NCBI GenBank assembly: GCA_945893365.1
Contig: CAMDED010000004.1
Coordinates: 1-64,000, forward strand
Reading direction: 5' to 3'
DNA: 64,000 bases
DNA from: Candidatus Sulfopaludibacter sp. SbA3
Lineage (GTDB): Bacteria > Acidobacteriota > Terriglobia > Bryobacterales > Bryobacteraceae
Below, piece by piece: positions 28,914 through 39,040 of this stretch. The translations under genes were made by a program, and so were the position numbers. The notes under the pieces are model-generated. The model saw nothing but the letters and a program-made list of their open reading frames with translations. It did no database searches and had not been told where the DNA came from. The stretch's first letter is position 1, and each line of letters starts with the position of its first letter.

Positions 28914-31900
28914 TCAGAATTCGATTTTCAGCGCCGCCTGCACGTTCCTCGGTGGATTTATCGTACCACTTACCGACCCAAAACTTCCGCTCGCGAGATT
29001 CGTATCGGCCCGCCCGAATTGCGGGGTGTTGGTCACGTTGAAGAACTCCCCGCGGAACTGTATTCGCAACCTCTCGCGATAACGGAAGTTCTTCATCAGC
29101 GCGAAGTCCGAATACCGCGCGGTATCGAAGCGCAGGTTCGGAATCCAGCGGGGCGCGCCGCCGATAGTGAAGGGCGCCGGCTGGGTTAGAGCCGTCGTGT
29201 TGAACCACCGTTCCGGCGTTCGAGTGGAGATGTCCAGATCCTTGAGATTGGCGATATTCGGACGCTGCACGTTGAATCCGTACGCAGCGAGTGTGTTTCC
29301 GGTTGTGACTTGAAGCGGTAGCCCAACGTTAAACCTGGTGATGGCGGAGAATTGCCAGCCGCCCAGGACGGCGTCGGCGACGCCCGACATACCGGCGCCG
29401 AATTTCCGCCCCTTGCCTACAGGCAACTCGTAAACCAAGGCCGTGACCCAACTGTGCGGGACATCGTGACCGCTGATGGAACGGTCGGCGCTCAGGTTGT
29501 AGGCGTCGCGGATGGCTTCACTGAGCTCCCAGCCCTGTGTCTCCGATGCATTGTCGATGGCCTTCGACCACTGGTAGCTCGAGAGCAGGCTGAGACCCCC
29601 GGTGAACTGCTTGGTGACCTTTGCCACCAAGGCGTTATAGGAGGCGGAAGCGCCAGGTGTGTCTTCCGGCAGATTCACGGCCACGAATTGCGGATAAGGC
29701 CGCAAGAGGCGGTGCGCGGGAATCGTGGCGCTGGAGAGGACACCCGTCGTGATGACGCCGGCGAACGGGTTCGTCACGGGACGGTCGAGCGCCGCTCCCT
29801 GGCTCAACAACTGCGTAGGCAATTGATTGACGTTGCGGATCGACCCCATGAGCAGTTTGCGGCTCTGGTTGCCCGCATAGCCCACCTCGAGAACGGTGCC
29901 GCGGTTGATCTCGTACTGGATATCGAGGCTGTAGTTCTGGATGTAACCGGTGGGGTGCGCCCGCTGCCAGCCCGTGATGGTCTCCCCGATCAGCGTCTCG
30001 AGACCTCTGGTCCGGCCGACCGGCTGCGTGATGCCCCGTGGGAATGGGTTGCTCAGGCGGTCCTGCGGATTGATGCCGTCGCCGCCGGTGGTGCTCACAA
30101 ACTGCGTAACTGTGGAGAATCCGTCGGCTCCGATGTTAGGACCGCGTCCTACGGTCTGCGGATAAAAGATGCCGTAGCCTGCGCGAGCCACTATTTTATC
30201 GGTGAGCTTCAGGGAGAGGCCGACGCGCGGAGCAAGGTCGGACTTGTCTGTGTCCCAAACACCACGATTATCCGGAGTGACGAAAACCAGCCCGCCTGTG
30301 AGAGGAAGTCCGACTCTCGCGCCAAGCGGATTGGTGGCGCCGAAATCGAAGCTGTTGTAACGGTCGAAACGCTCGGTGCGGCCCTTTTGCACTTCGTAGC
30401 GGATTCCGGCGTTGACAGTGAGCCGTGGGTTGATGCGCCAGGCATCCTGCACGTAGCCGGCGTAGTACATCTGGTTCGAGGCCCCGCGCATGGTGATCGG
30501 CGCGATGCCGCCGGGCGCTCCGGTGCCGAGCAGGAGCGATGCGATCGAATTACCCGACGTGGAGCTATTGGCGGCGGCAACCGGCCCGGACGTCATGCCG
30601 CGGTTGAAGGGGAAATCCGCCGAGCGGGAGTCGGTGGAATTCAGGTGGGCGGACTCGGCGGCGAACCCGAATTTGATGCTATGGGCTCCTCTTTCCTTGG
30701 TCACGTTGACCTGAAGGTTATGCGTGTCGCGAGGAAAGTCGAGGACGCGGGAATTGCTTATGATGGCGAATCCATCGACGTTGAACTGGGGGATCGTGTT
30801 CGCGTCGAGCTGGCCGACCAGGGAAGAGGCGAAACCGAGCTTGGTCCCGTCCAGGCCAAGGCTGGGCGAGATCTGCACTTCGCGGAAGCGGCCCGTGCCG
30901 ACCAACAGGTTAATGACCCAGGTGGGGGTGGGCAGGAAGGTGTTGCCGATGGTGACATGGTGACGGGGAATCACCGAGCCCGCGCCGTTATCGGCGCCGC
31001 CGCCGAAGTATTTTGGTGAAATCGACTCGAAACGCGTCTTCGTGATGCGCGCATAGATCGAGTGCTTTTCATTACGCGCCCAGTCGACGCGGATGTCCGT
31101 ACGATTCTGTTTCGTCACGGACTTGCCGCTTCCAAAGTAGTTCAATGCGCCGGTGACGGAATTACCCGCCGTGTTGGCGGCCGGATAGAAGTTGGCTGTC
31201 TTCAGACCCACTGGATCGAACAGGTTGTCCGGAATGCGGTTGCCGGGGAAGGGGTCGCGGATGAAGCCCGCACCGCTCGGGTTGGGACGCGTGGTGAACG
31301 GGTTAAATATGGTCGAGAGGCTGCCGTTGGCGTTGAACGTCTGGGAAAAGTCGCCGCGACGCTGCAGTTCCGTGGGCACAGAGTTCAAGTACGGAGCAGG
31401 ACTGCCCTCGCGCACGCCGTCGTAGCCGCCGAAGATGTATAGATTCTTCCTTTTCCAGATCGGTCCCGAGAAGTTTCCGCCAAACTGGCTGCGCTGGAAG
31501 GTGGTCCTCGCCCGGCCGGCGCGATTTTGCGCCCAGGGGTTCGCGTCCAGGTGGTCGTTGCGGAGGAACTCGAAACCCATGCCATGGTATTCGTTTGTGC
31601 CGCCCTTGCTAACCATGCTGACCACGCCGCCGCCGGATTTTCCGAACTGCACGTCGTAGGAGTTGCGCACCACTTGCACTTCGCGAATGGAATCGGTGTT
31701 GGGAACAGCCAGCAGCGCGCTCCAGTCGCCGCTGGTGGCCGGCACGCCGTCGATCAGCATGGCGGCGCTTTCATCGCGGCCGCCGTTGAGGGCGAATCGT
31801 CCGTGACTCGAGTCCTGTACAGACGTCGAGATGCCCGTCCGCACAGATACGGTTCCCGCCATGAGGTGTACCATCACGAACGGGTTGCGGGCGCTGACCG

Positions 31901-32339
31901 GCAGCTCCAGGAACTGTTTCGCCGGCAGGGTCACGGATTGATTGGCCGTTTGGGTGTCGAGGGCTACGGAAGACTCCGCGACCTCGACGGTCTGGGTGAC
32001 TTCGCCCAACTGCATCGCGATGTTCAACTCGGCCGACTGGTTCGAGGCGAGCGCGACACCACGCAGAGCGGTTATCTTAAAGCCGGTGAATTCTCCGGTG
32101 ACGTCGTAGGTGCCAGGCAACAGTTGCGAAAACGTGTAGCGGCCTTCGCTTCCACTCGTCGTCTGGCGGCTGTCGTTGGTTGCGATATTTTTGATTCTTA
32201 CGGTGACTCCAGGCATCACCGCTTGATTCGGGTCGGTCACGAGTCCGGTAAGATTTGCCGTGAATGACTGCCCGAAGCAGGTTCCAGAGCCGGCCAGCAA
32301 GACCATGGCAGCCCACAGGTACGGTCGAGTCGTTTTCAT
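28914..32339 (-). CDS. Oar-like TonB-dependent receptor with carboxypeptidase-regulatory domain
   Basis: The product of about 1,141 residues has a signal peptide and an N-terminal carboxypeptidase-regulatory-like domain (NLTGLVTDPNQAVMPGVTV). A plug domain follows (IREVQVVRNSYDVQFGKSGG) and a long beta-barrel ends in NPPRNVQAALKIEF. Such Oar-like receptors are expanded in acidobacteria and presumably import glycans or peptides across the outer membrane. The ATG at 32339 has a strong GGAGGTG site and is preferred over an ATG 36 bases upstream. It is the first gene of the minus-strand unit. Confidence 0.88.
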   Translation of the reverse strand: MKTTRPYLWAAMVLLAGSGTCFGQSFTANLTGLVTDPNQAVMPGVTVRIKNIATNDSRQTTSGSEGRYTFSQLLPGTYDVTGEFTGFKITALRGVALASNQSAELNIAMQLGEVTQTVEVAESSVALDTQTANQSVTLPAKQFLELPVSARNPFVMVHLMAGTVSVRTGISTSVQDSSHGRFALNGGRDESAAMLIDGVPATSGDWSALLAVPNTDSIREVQVVRNSYDVQFGKSGGGVVSMVSKGGTNEYHGMGFEFLRNDHLDANPWAQNRAGRARTTFQRSQFGGNFSGPIWKRKNLYIFGGYDGVREGSPAPYLNSVPTELQRRGDFSQTFNANGSLSTIFNPFTTRPNPSGAGFIRDPFPGNRIPDNLFDPVGLKTANFYPAANTAGNSVTGALNYFGSGKSVTKQNRTDIRVDWARNEKHSIYARITKTRFESISPKYFGGGADNGAGSVIPRHHVTIGNTFLPTPTWVINLLVGTGRFREVQISPSLGLDGTKLGFASSLVGQLDANTIPQFNVDGFAIISNSRVLDFPRDTHNLQVNVTKERGAHSIKFGFAAESAHLNSTDSRSADFPFNRGMTSGPVAAANSSTSGNSIASLLLGTGAPGGIAPITMRGASNQMYYAGYVQDAWRINPRLTVNAGIRYEVQKGRTERFDRYNSFDFGATNPLGARVGLPLTGGLVFVTPDNRGVWDTDKSDLAPRVGLSLKLTDKIVARAGYGIFYPQTVGRGPNIGADGFSTVTQFVSTTGGDGINPQDRLSNPFPRGITQPVGRTRGLETLIGETITGWQRAHPTGYIQNYSLDIQYEINRGTVLEVGYAGNQSRKLLMGSIRNVNQLPTQLLSQGAALDRPVTNPFAGVITTGVLSSATIPAHRLLRPYPQFVAVNLPEDTPGASASYNALVAKVTKQFTGGLSLLSSYQWSKAIDNASETQGWELSEAIRDAYNLSADRSISGHDVPHSWVTALVYELPVGKGRKFGAGMSGVADAVLGGWQFSAITRFNVGLPLQVTTGNTLAAYGFNVQRPNIANLKDLDISTRTPERWFNTTALTQPAPFTIGGAPRWIPNLRFDTARYSDFALMKNFRYRERLRIQFRGEFFNVTNTPQFGRADTNLASGSFGSVSGTINPPRNVQAALKIEF

Positions 32340-32367
32340 TACCCACCTCCCATCCATTTTGGCGTCA

Positions 32368-32381
32368 CTACCCAAGGGTAG
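32368..32381. promoter_or_regulatory. Palindrome in the receptor leader
   Basis: CTACCC-AA-GGGTAG is a perfect 6-bp dyad between the predicted transcription start and the ribosome site of the receptor gene. It could be a regulator site or an mRNA hairpin. Confidence 0.4.
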
Positions 32382-32407
32382 GCATCGCCATGGATGCGCA
32401 TAACAGG

Positions 32408-32437
32408 ACTATACGGCCCCTCCCGTTGACAAGTCAA
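32408..32437 (-). promoter_or_regulatory. Predicted sigma-70 promoter of the Oar-receptor operon
   Basis: On the minus strand TTGACT (32432-32437) and TATAGT (32408-32413) are separated by 18 bases, close to the housekeeping consensus. It lies about 70 bases before the receptor ATG. Confidence 0.6.
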
Positions 32438-32688
32438 GCGAAAAAACCGGATTCTTCCGCAATTCCGGATCGCCGGCGGCAACGCGCTGCCATTCGCCTT
32501 GTTGCTGTTTTACGGAAGCGTCGCTAGAGACGGCTTGCTCGGCCCCGGAAGCTCAGTGACGAATTGAAGTCCGTCCTCCCCCAGCTACCATGCCTCAGTA
32601 GCCTGCCGGCGGACAGTCGAGAACCCTCGCGGCTCACCTTCATCCGGCTCAAGAGCATGCAGCGCAGTTCGCGCTGGCTCCTCCTGGT

Positions 32689-33081
32689 TCATAGGCGTTG
32701 AAATCGGCCGGCTGGCAGGACGTCATGGATCGCTGCCTTCAACCGGGATTCCGGAGCGCGCGCGCCCAGCCCGACTCCGGGGTACACGGACCAAGCCTCC
32801 GGATGCTTCGGAATCGGAAACTGAGGATCTGCAGACGCCGGAGCGAAATCGGTCTTGCCAACGATAGCCCGATCGGCCAGCATGTCTGCGGCGTTCGTTG
32901 CCTGCAGTCGAGACGCCGGCGCGATCGGACCGCCGCCACATCGATACTATTCGTTTTACTGGACTACCTGCCGTATTGCTGCGGGTTCTCTTCGGGCCGT
33001 TAGGTCTTTCAGCGGAATGGCGACACCGTTTTCGCGCAGGTAATCGGGGAGGCGACGCCTGGCTGCGTTTTCGACGGCCAC
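32689..33081 (-). pseudogene. Decayed gene of unknown family with two nonsense codons
   Basis: One reading frame directly behind the kinase encodes protein-like sequence (VENAARRRLPDYLRENG ... AIPLKDLTARREP), then TAA (32956-32958) and TAG (32947-32949) three codons apart. It then continues in the same frame for 86 codons (NAADMLADRAIVGKTDF, FPIPKHPEAWSVYPGVG). A GTG at 33081 follows the kinase stop by one base. Two in-frame stops inside otherwise coherent sequence point to a decayed gene. The two parts match no family I recognise. The rest of 32440-32688 shows nothing convincing. Confidence 0.35.
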
Positions 33082-33082
33082 C

Positions 33083-36000
33083 TTATCGAGATACCGATAC
33101 CAATTGAATCCGGTTCAAGTAGCTCTCGAGCTGCGACAGCCCATCCCGGAGCAGTTGGATATCAGCCACAGTGGCCGATTGCTCGAGCGTTGCCCCGATT
33201 TGGGACAAGCCGGGGAATCCGTAGGTTCCGCCGCTACCCTTCAGATTGTGCGCGAGAATTCTCAGGCGTTCGAAATCCGAAACGGCGAGCAGATGGAGCA
33301 TGTCCGGCAGGTCTTGCTTCCGCTCTGCCAAATACTCCGGGAGCAAATCCTCCAGGTCCTCCGGTACGTCGATTACGATTGGATCGATGGCGCCCGGTGG
33401 AGGGCCGGCCCACTCGCAGTAAAGCTGGCCGTGTTCTTCGATCGCAGCCAGGAGCCGTTGTTTGGTAATGGGCTTCGTCAGATGGCCATCGCATCCCGCC
33501 GCGAGGCTCTTCGCGATATCCCCGGAACGCGCGTTGGCTGTGAGCGCAACAATCGGAGTCGCCGGCAGACCGAGTTCCCGTTCCCTCGCCCGTATCATTG
33601 CCGTCGCCGTCAGTCCATCCATCACGGGCATCTGAACATCCATGAGGATCAGATCGAAACGCGCCGCGGCGAACTCGTCTACGGCTTTCTGTCCGTCCTC
33701 GGCAAAAGTGACGGCATGAGGGCTATTTTTCAAAAACGCCTGGACCACGAGCCGGTTGTTCGGTGAATCCTCCGCCACAAGTATCCGCAACGGCTTCTGT
33801 TCCCGTAGCGGCGCAATATTGAAGCGCCGGGAATCCGGAATAGGCGCCGCGCCGGCACTGAGCTGCCCATTCAAGGCGCAGGAAACCAGCCGAAATAGTT
33901 CAGTTCGCTTCACCGGTTTCAAGGCGTAACCGGCGAGAGACAATTCCTGCCGCCGCACGAGATCTTCCGGCCGTGAGTCCGACGTCAGCATGATAACGGG
34001 CAGGTCCGGGGAGATTTCCCGGATTCGGGACGCCACCGTGAAACCGTCCATGCCCGGCATGCATTTGTCGACGATAACGAGTGAATAGGGCCGCTCATCG
34101 CGAATCGATTCGGAGATTTCGGAAAGGCAAGCGGCGGGCGCGGCGCTTTCCCGCGTCTCCAGTCCCCACGCGCCGAGAGCCTCGCACACGATAAGACGGT
34201 TGGTTGCGTTATCGTCAAGCACCAACACGCGCCGTCCTTCAAAGTCTTGAACTTCGCCAGCGGGCAACGAAACGCTTTTCGGCGGCGCCAAGTCGAACAG
34301 GGGAGCGAAGGTGAAGATACTGCCCTGCCCCACCGTACTGGTAACTGTCAGTGCGCCTCCCATCAACTCTACGATCCGGCGGCTAATGCTGAGTCCCAGA
34401 CCCGACCCCCCGTACTGCCTTGTCGTCGATGAATCGGCCTGTGTAAAGTTGTCGAAGATTGAATCGACCTTCTCGGCCGGGATACCAATGCCGGTGTCGC
34501 TAATAGAGAACTCGATCCGCCGGGGGTCGCCGGACACGTGGTTCCGAACCGTAAGCACGATCTCGCCGGTGTCCGTGAACTTGACTGCGTTGCCCAGGAG
34601 ATTGATGAGGACCTGCCGGAGCCGTGTAGGGTCGCCAGCGACCGCCGTCCCGATCCCCGGCGAGATCCGGGACATCAGGAGGATCCCTTTTTCCCTCGCC
34701 TTCGCGCTGGCGAGCTCGACGGCTTGATCCACCACTTCTTCGATATTGAACCCGACCTGTTCAAGTTCGAAGTGGCCGGCCTCGATTTTCGACAGATCCA
34801 GAATGTCGTTGATGAGCGATAGGAGGTTGGACCCGGCCCGGCGGAATACATCGACATAATGTTGCTGTTCGGCATTGAGGTCCGACTCCCACAGCAATTC
34901 CGCCATCCCAAGGATCGCGTTCATAGGTGTCCGGATTTCATGGCTCATCGTCGCCAGAAAATCGCTTTTTGCCCGGCTGGCTTCCTCTGCCCGCCGGGTC
35001 TGCTCGGCCAATCTGTCGTTATTCAGGCGCAACTCCCGCTCGAGGGTCTTGCGAGCCGTGATATCGGTGGCAATGCCGAGAAATCCCTCGATCGCCCCAT
35101 CCGGACTGCGAACCGCGGTGACAATGAGCGTGACGTCCAGCGCGCTGCCGTCCTTCCGGATGTAGGTCCATGGCCTTTCGTCGAACCTTCTATGGCGGGC
35201 ATGTTCCGTGAAAACGTCGAAGCCCTCGACCAGGCGCCCGAACTCGAGCGAAAGCTCCTCGGAACGCCGACGGCATTCCGCCGGATCGTGAAGGATCTCC
35301 GGCGTCCGTCGCGCCACCATTTCGTCCGCCCGATACAGCAGCATCCTTTCAGCGCCGGCGTTGAATACTTCGATCGTACCCTGCGTATCCGTGGCTATGA
35401 TGGATACCTGCGTGGCGGCATCCAATATGCTCTGAAGTTTACTCTGGGTGTGCGCCAGCTCCTGATTGGCGTCCGCCAGCTCAGCCGTGCGCTGCCGGAC
35501 ACGCTCTTCCAAGGTTTCATTCAGGCCCTTTACGGCTGCTTCCGCCTGCTTGTAGTCCTCGATATCGGTTCCCGTTCCGAACCATCGGACAATCTCGCCC
35601 GTGGCGCCGCGAATAGGTACCGCCCTTCCCAGGTGCCAACGATAGGACCCGTCGGAAGCCCGCTTGAACCGGTATTCGATCTCGTACGGCTCGCCGCTGG
35701 TAACCGCTTTCGTCCATCGCTGAATGCAGTTTTCCACATCGTCCGGGTGCAACACGGGCTGCCATCCCGAGTCCTGTATTTGCTTAAACGTCCGGCCTGT
35801 ATAGTCATACCAGCGCTGGTTGTAGTAATCCCGGTTGCCGTCGGGCGTTGCGGTCCAAACGAACTGCGGAAGCGCATCGGCAAGGTGGAGAATCTGTTTC
35901 TCGCTTTGATGTAACGCGAGCTCGGCTTCCTTGCGGCCGGTGATGTCCAGATTAATGCCTTCGAGCCGCAGCGGGCCGCCGTCCTCGTTGCGGGTGATGC

Positions 36001-37819
36001 TGCCCTGCGCGGCTAGCCAGCGCACCGTATCATCCGGCCAGATGACACGAAACTCCGAACTGTATTCCTTCCGCCCGGCGATAGCATCCGCCAGGGCGAG
36101 GTGAATCACCTCCCGGTCGTCGGGATGGACCATCCGCATGAAATCGTCGATCGTGCCGGGAGTCTCGTCCGGCGGAAGGCCGTAGAGTTCCTTGAGCTTG
36201 CCGTTCCAAACGACCTCGCCCGAGACCAGATCGCAGCTCCAACTGCCGATCTTGCCAGCGCGGAAAGCGGTCTCCAGTTGGCTCTCCCGGTCGCGGAGAA
36301 GGCTTCCGACGCGACGCTCTTCCTCGATGGCTGCCCGAAGAGTTTCGTTCATCCCGACGAGGTCGCCCGTCCGGTCCGCAACCTTTGTCTCCAGCTCGGC
36401 ATTCAGCGACTCGATCTCCCGCATCCGTTCGCGGACCACCTGCCAGAGAAACGCGAGGAGAGCCGCGAAGCAGGCGCCCGACATCCCTGCCAGCAGAATC
36501 CAATTGGCAATGTGCGACGCACTGCTCCGGCCTGGCGCCGGCGCAACGGTGAACGTCCAGTTTCCGTATAGCCACGTTACGGACGTTTCGGCCGAGAGGA
36601 TCGCCTGTAATGGTTCCTGCCCGGCCAGCACGTCCTCCGAGTCAACCGTGACTCTGAGCATCCACTCAGCGCCGAGGGCGGAGGTCGCGCTCAATAAAAC
36701 GACGGACGGATCGAGGCTTGCGGCTAGGAAGTAGGGTGACCCGGGTCGGCCGAGCGCGAGCACCAGCCGAGGACTGTCGACCGCCGGATGAATCAATTCC
36801 GAATATGGCAATCTACCCGTGGAGGGGCGCCATATTTCGAGCGGATCGCGACCGATGAGGCCCGGAGAGACCCTGCGCCCCACAATGGCGCCCGTGGCGC
36901 GTTCGACCCACTCAAGCGAGGTCAGTGCCGGGAAGTCTCGAAAATAATTCGCGAGATCACGGTCACAGCTGGCCGGCATTCCCCGGCATTCGGGCGCCCA
37001 TCGCTCCGCAAATCGGGTCAGGGCGGCCAAGGTTTCCGTAAGCGAGCCTGTGGTGAGTCGGGCCGCGCTGGCTGCAACTGTCTGGGAACGGGTCAGCATC
37101 CCTTTGCGATGATCGCTGACCGCGCCAGCCCATATGAGCAGGGTGATGCAGGCGACGCTTGCTCCAACCGCCGCCGACAGCCACTCCCGGTCATGGAATC
37201 GGAGAGCCCGCCAGCCGCAGGTTCCAATACCCAGACCCAGCACAAGAAACCCTACCGTCGAATTCGCAGCCATGCTGGTCGTTGCCTGACCCCACCGGTA
37301 GACCGATTCCATGCCGCTCAAATACCCGATTATCGAGGCGATAGCCACACTGATGACGCCTACGCTACCCGTTAGCGCGATGAGGGGCGACTTGCGTGGA
37401 AACAGCCGGCTTACGCCCCAAATGAGGCCCACCGTGGTGAAACACGCCGCCGTATTGACTCCCATCCGCCCCGGGTCTTTGCTTGCGGCGAGCCATGACC
37501 GGAACAGAGCCTGATCGATGCCGAGGTCCAAACCCGTAGCGTACTGAACAAGCGTCGTCGCACCGAGAATAAAAAGCGCGGCGCTGGTGACCAATTTCAA
37601 CTTCGGTAATCGACCTGAGCATGTTAAGCCGATTCCCGCCAAGACGAACCCGGCGGCCGTGTTGAACATCATCGGCGTCCCAGCCCACATGTTTACTAGG
37701 GTGGGCACGTGAAAAAGCCAGCCCGCGATTACCAGAGCGCCCAGTAGGAGCACCGCCAATCCGCATGTCGCGGGAATATCGCGGCGAGGGCGAGCCGGTA
37801 TTTGACAATTGCCGTTCAT
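33083..37819 (-). CDS. Hybrid sensor histidine kinase with multi-TM sensor, three PAS, HisKA, HATPase, two receivers and Hpt
   Basis: The 1,578-residue protein has 7-8 N-terminal membrane helices (about residues 15-220) and an extracytoplasmic CHASE-like part (about 230-425). A further helix and a coiled coil follow, then three PAS domains. HisKA contains the phospho-accepting His in SHEIRTPMNAIL, and HATPase contains GGSGLGLSISRR. The two receivers have Asp in VDKCMPGMDGF and LMDVQMPVMDGL. A C-terminal Hpt has its His in AHNLKGSGGTYG. All phosphorelay residues are present. A receiver-only gene follows upstream in the opposite reading order and could be its output. Confidence 0.87.
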   Translation of the reverse strand: MNGNCQIPARPRRDIPATCGLAVLLLGALVIAGWLFHVPTLVNMWAGTPMMFNTAAGFVLAGIGLTCSGRLPKLKLVTSAALFILGATTLVQYATGLDLGIDQALFRSWLAASKDPGRMGVNTAACFTTVGLIWGVSRLFPRKSPLIALTGSVGVISVAIASIIGYLSGMESVYRWGQATTSMAANSTVGFLVLGLGIGTCGWRALRFHDREWLSAAVGASVACITLLIWAGAVSDHRKGMLTRSQTVAASAARLTTGSLTETLAALTRFAERWAPECRGMPASCDRDLANYFRDFPALTSLEWVERATGAIVGRRVSPGLIGRDPLEIWRPSTGRLPYSELIHPAVDSPRLVLALGRPGSPYFLAASLDPSVVLLSATSALGAEWMLRVTVDSEDVLAGQEPLQAILSAETSVTWLYGNWTFTVAPAPGRSSASHIANWILLAGMSGACFAALLAFLWQVVRERMREIESLNAELETKVADRTGDLVGMNETLRAAIEEERRVGSLLRDRESQLETAFRAGKIGSWSCDLVSGEVVWNGKLKELYGLPPDETPGTIDDFMRMVHPDDREVIHLALADAIAGRKEYSSEFRVIWPDDTVRWLAAQGSITRNEDGGPLRLEGINLDITGRKEAELALHQSEKQILHLADALPQFVWTATPDGNRDYYNQRWYDYTGRTFKQIQDSGWQPVLHPDDVENCIQRWTKAVTSGEPYEIEYRFKRASDGSYRWHLGRAVPIRGATGEIVRWFGTGTDIEDYKQAEAAVKGLNETLEERVRQRTAELADANQELAHTQSKLQSILDAATQVSIIATDTQGTIEVFNAGAERMLLYRADEMVARRTPEILHDPAECRRRSEELSLEFGRLVEGFDVFTEHARHRRFDERPWTYIRKDGSALDVTLIVTAVRSPDGAIEGFLGIATDITARKTLERELRLNNDRLAEQTRRAEEASRAKSDFLATMSHEIRTPMNAILGMAELLWESDLNAEQQHYVDVFRRAGSNLLSLINDILDLSKIEAGHFELEQVGFNIEEVVDQAVELASAKAREKGILLMSRISPGIGTAVAGDPTRLRQVLINLLGNAVKFTDTGEIVLTVRNHVSGDPRRIEFSISDTGIGIPAEKVDSIFDNFTQADSSTTRQYGGSGLGLSISRRIVELMGGALTVTSTVGQGSIFTFAPLFDLAPPKSVSLPAGEVQDFEGRRVLVLDDNATNRLIVCEALGAWGLETRESAAPAACLSEISESIRDERPYSLVIVDKCMPGMDGFTVASRIREISPDLPVIMLTSDSRPEDLVRRQELSLAGYALKPVKRTELFRLVSCALNGQLSAGAAPIPDSRRFNIAPLREQKPLRILVAEDSPNNRLVVQAFLKNSPHAVTFAEDGQKAVDEFAAARFDLILMDVQMPVMDGLTATAMIRARERELGLPATPIVALTANARSGDIAKSLAAGCDGHLTKPITKQRLLAAIEEHGQLYCEWAGPPPGAIDPIVIDVPEDLEDLLPEYLAERKQDLPDMLHLLAVSDFERLRILAHNLKGSGGTYGFPGLSQIGATLEQSATVADIQLLRDGLSQLESYLNRIQLVSVSR

Positions 37820-37925
37820 AAGGGCGGGTTCAGTTCGGGTACCAGGGTTTGAGAGGACCGCTCCATGTATCGGTCAAGCTTGTACTTCTCCAACGGGCGC
37901 GTCCCGAATGAAACTGAATCGCCCA

Positions 37926-38399
37926 TTAAAGGCCAGGAGTGGTTTCGACGGTTTCCGGTCGGCCTTGACGGGTATTGAGGCTGGCGGCGGTTTCAAGCGC
38001 CTGCGGTGAGCGCCCGGCTCGCCGGCTGAGATGCGAACGTACATTGTCGACGAATGTTCGCGGATCGATGGGTTTCGTGATGAATCCCGAACATCCGGAT
38101 GCCAAAGCGCGTTCGATATCCGAGGCCATGGTGCAGCCTGAGAGCGCTACGATCGTCGCCTCTGCGGTGCCCGCACTGGACCTGAGCTTTCGAGCGAGGC
38201 TCAATCCGTCCAATCCGGGAAGCAGGATGTCCATCAAGATGAGACCGGGACAAAAGTCCTTTAGAATGTCCATCACTTCGCCGGCGTTTGCCGCACCCTT
38301 GACGTTGTAGCCGGCTTTGCTCAGCAGATGGCAGAACATCTTGCGGCTGGCGAGGCTGTCTTCAACGACAAGAATCGATTCCATTCCCATAATCTGCAT
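37926..38399 (-). CDS. Receiver-only response regulator (CheY-like)
   Basis: The protein of about 157 residues is one receiver domain: ILVVEDSLASRK with acidic residues, the phospho-acceptor Asp in LILMDILLPGLDGL, and Lys in ITKPIDP. About 30 Arg/Thr-rich residues follow without an output domain. ATG 38399 has an AGGAAG site 5 bases before it, so it is preferred over the ATG at 38423, which lacks one. It is transcribed toward the hybrid kinase gene, 107 bases upstream of it, and is probably a partner in the same relay. Confidence 0.82.
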   Translation of the reverse strand: MQIMGMESILVVEDSLASRKMFCHLLSKAGYNVKGAANAGEVMDILKDFCPGLILMDILLPGLDGLSLARKLRSSAGTAEATIVALSGCTMASDIERALASGCSGFITKPIDPRTFVDNVRSHLSRRAGRSPQALETAASLNTRQGRPETVETTPGL

Positions 38400-38707
38400 A
38401 TCGGCTTCCTGTCGAAATCCCATTAGGGCGGAACCAAACAGGAAGTTCGGTTACGATGCTGGAATGGCGGCGAACTGCCGTGGATCCGGCTTTCCACGGC
38501 AGCCTGCCGCGCTGCGGATGTGCGAGGGAACATCAGCCGCCGCTTCGTGAAGGCAGGATGCTGGTTCATCCGCGGCCGCTCCACTAGATGAACCGGCACC
38601 CCAATCATCCGCCGGGAGATGGATTGACGTACCCGGCGCTCAATCGGCGGAACGACAGACTCCTCCACCGGATGACCGTTCCAGTACGGCTGAAAGGGCC
38701 GGGACGG

Positions 38708-38908
38708 TTAAGAGCGAAGCCGCCGGGACCGAGGAGGCGCCGCGCGACGCGACGCCTCCGGCCCGTCCCACTCCCGCAGGGCCAACCGCAACTGCCCGGT
38801 CTCGCGATCGCGCCGCAGGCGGTGCGTTGCGCGATGGTGCGGGCCATCCGGCGGGGAGAACTCAACGATCGCATGTGCTCCGCCCTGCCAAAGAACGGCA
38901 ACGTCCAC
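38708..38908 (-). pseudogene. Possible fragment of an unidentified protein
   Basis: A GTG-started frame of about 66 codons encodes VDVAVLWQGGAHAIVEF and an Arg-rich tail. The V-x-V-x-W-x-GG core vaguely recalls the C-terminal part of some recombinase-type proteins, but this is too weak to name. Upstream there is no continuation in frame. The rest of 38400-39040 holds only GC-rich sequence with no convincing gene. Confidence 0.2.
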
Positions 38909-39040
38909 GCACGGGCCGCGGCGCCATGTTCTGCTGCGTGGCGGCTTTCCCGGAAATGGACAACGGGAAGAATCGTCAGGCCGCCCGGTAGATCGGGTCG
39001 AGACCGGCGAGCGGTTCAGGCAGGGTTGAGGCCGTATCCA

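Noticed and set aside
29352-31019. Long forward frame opposite the first Oar receptor
   Set aside because: Antisense shadow of a receptor gene with clear domain structure.
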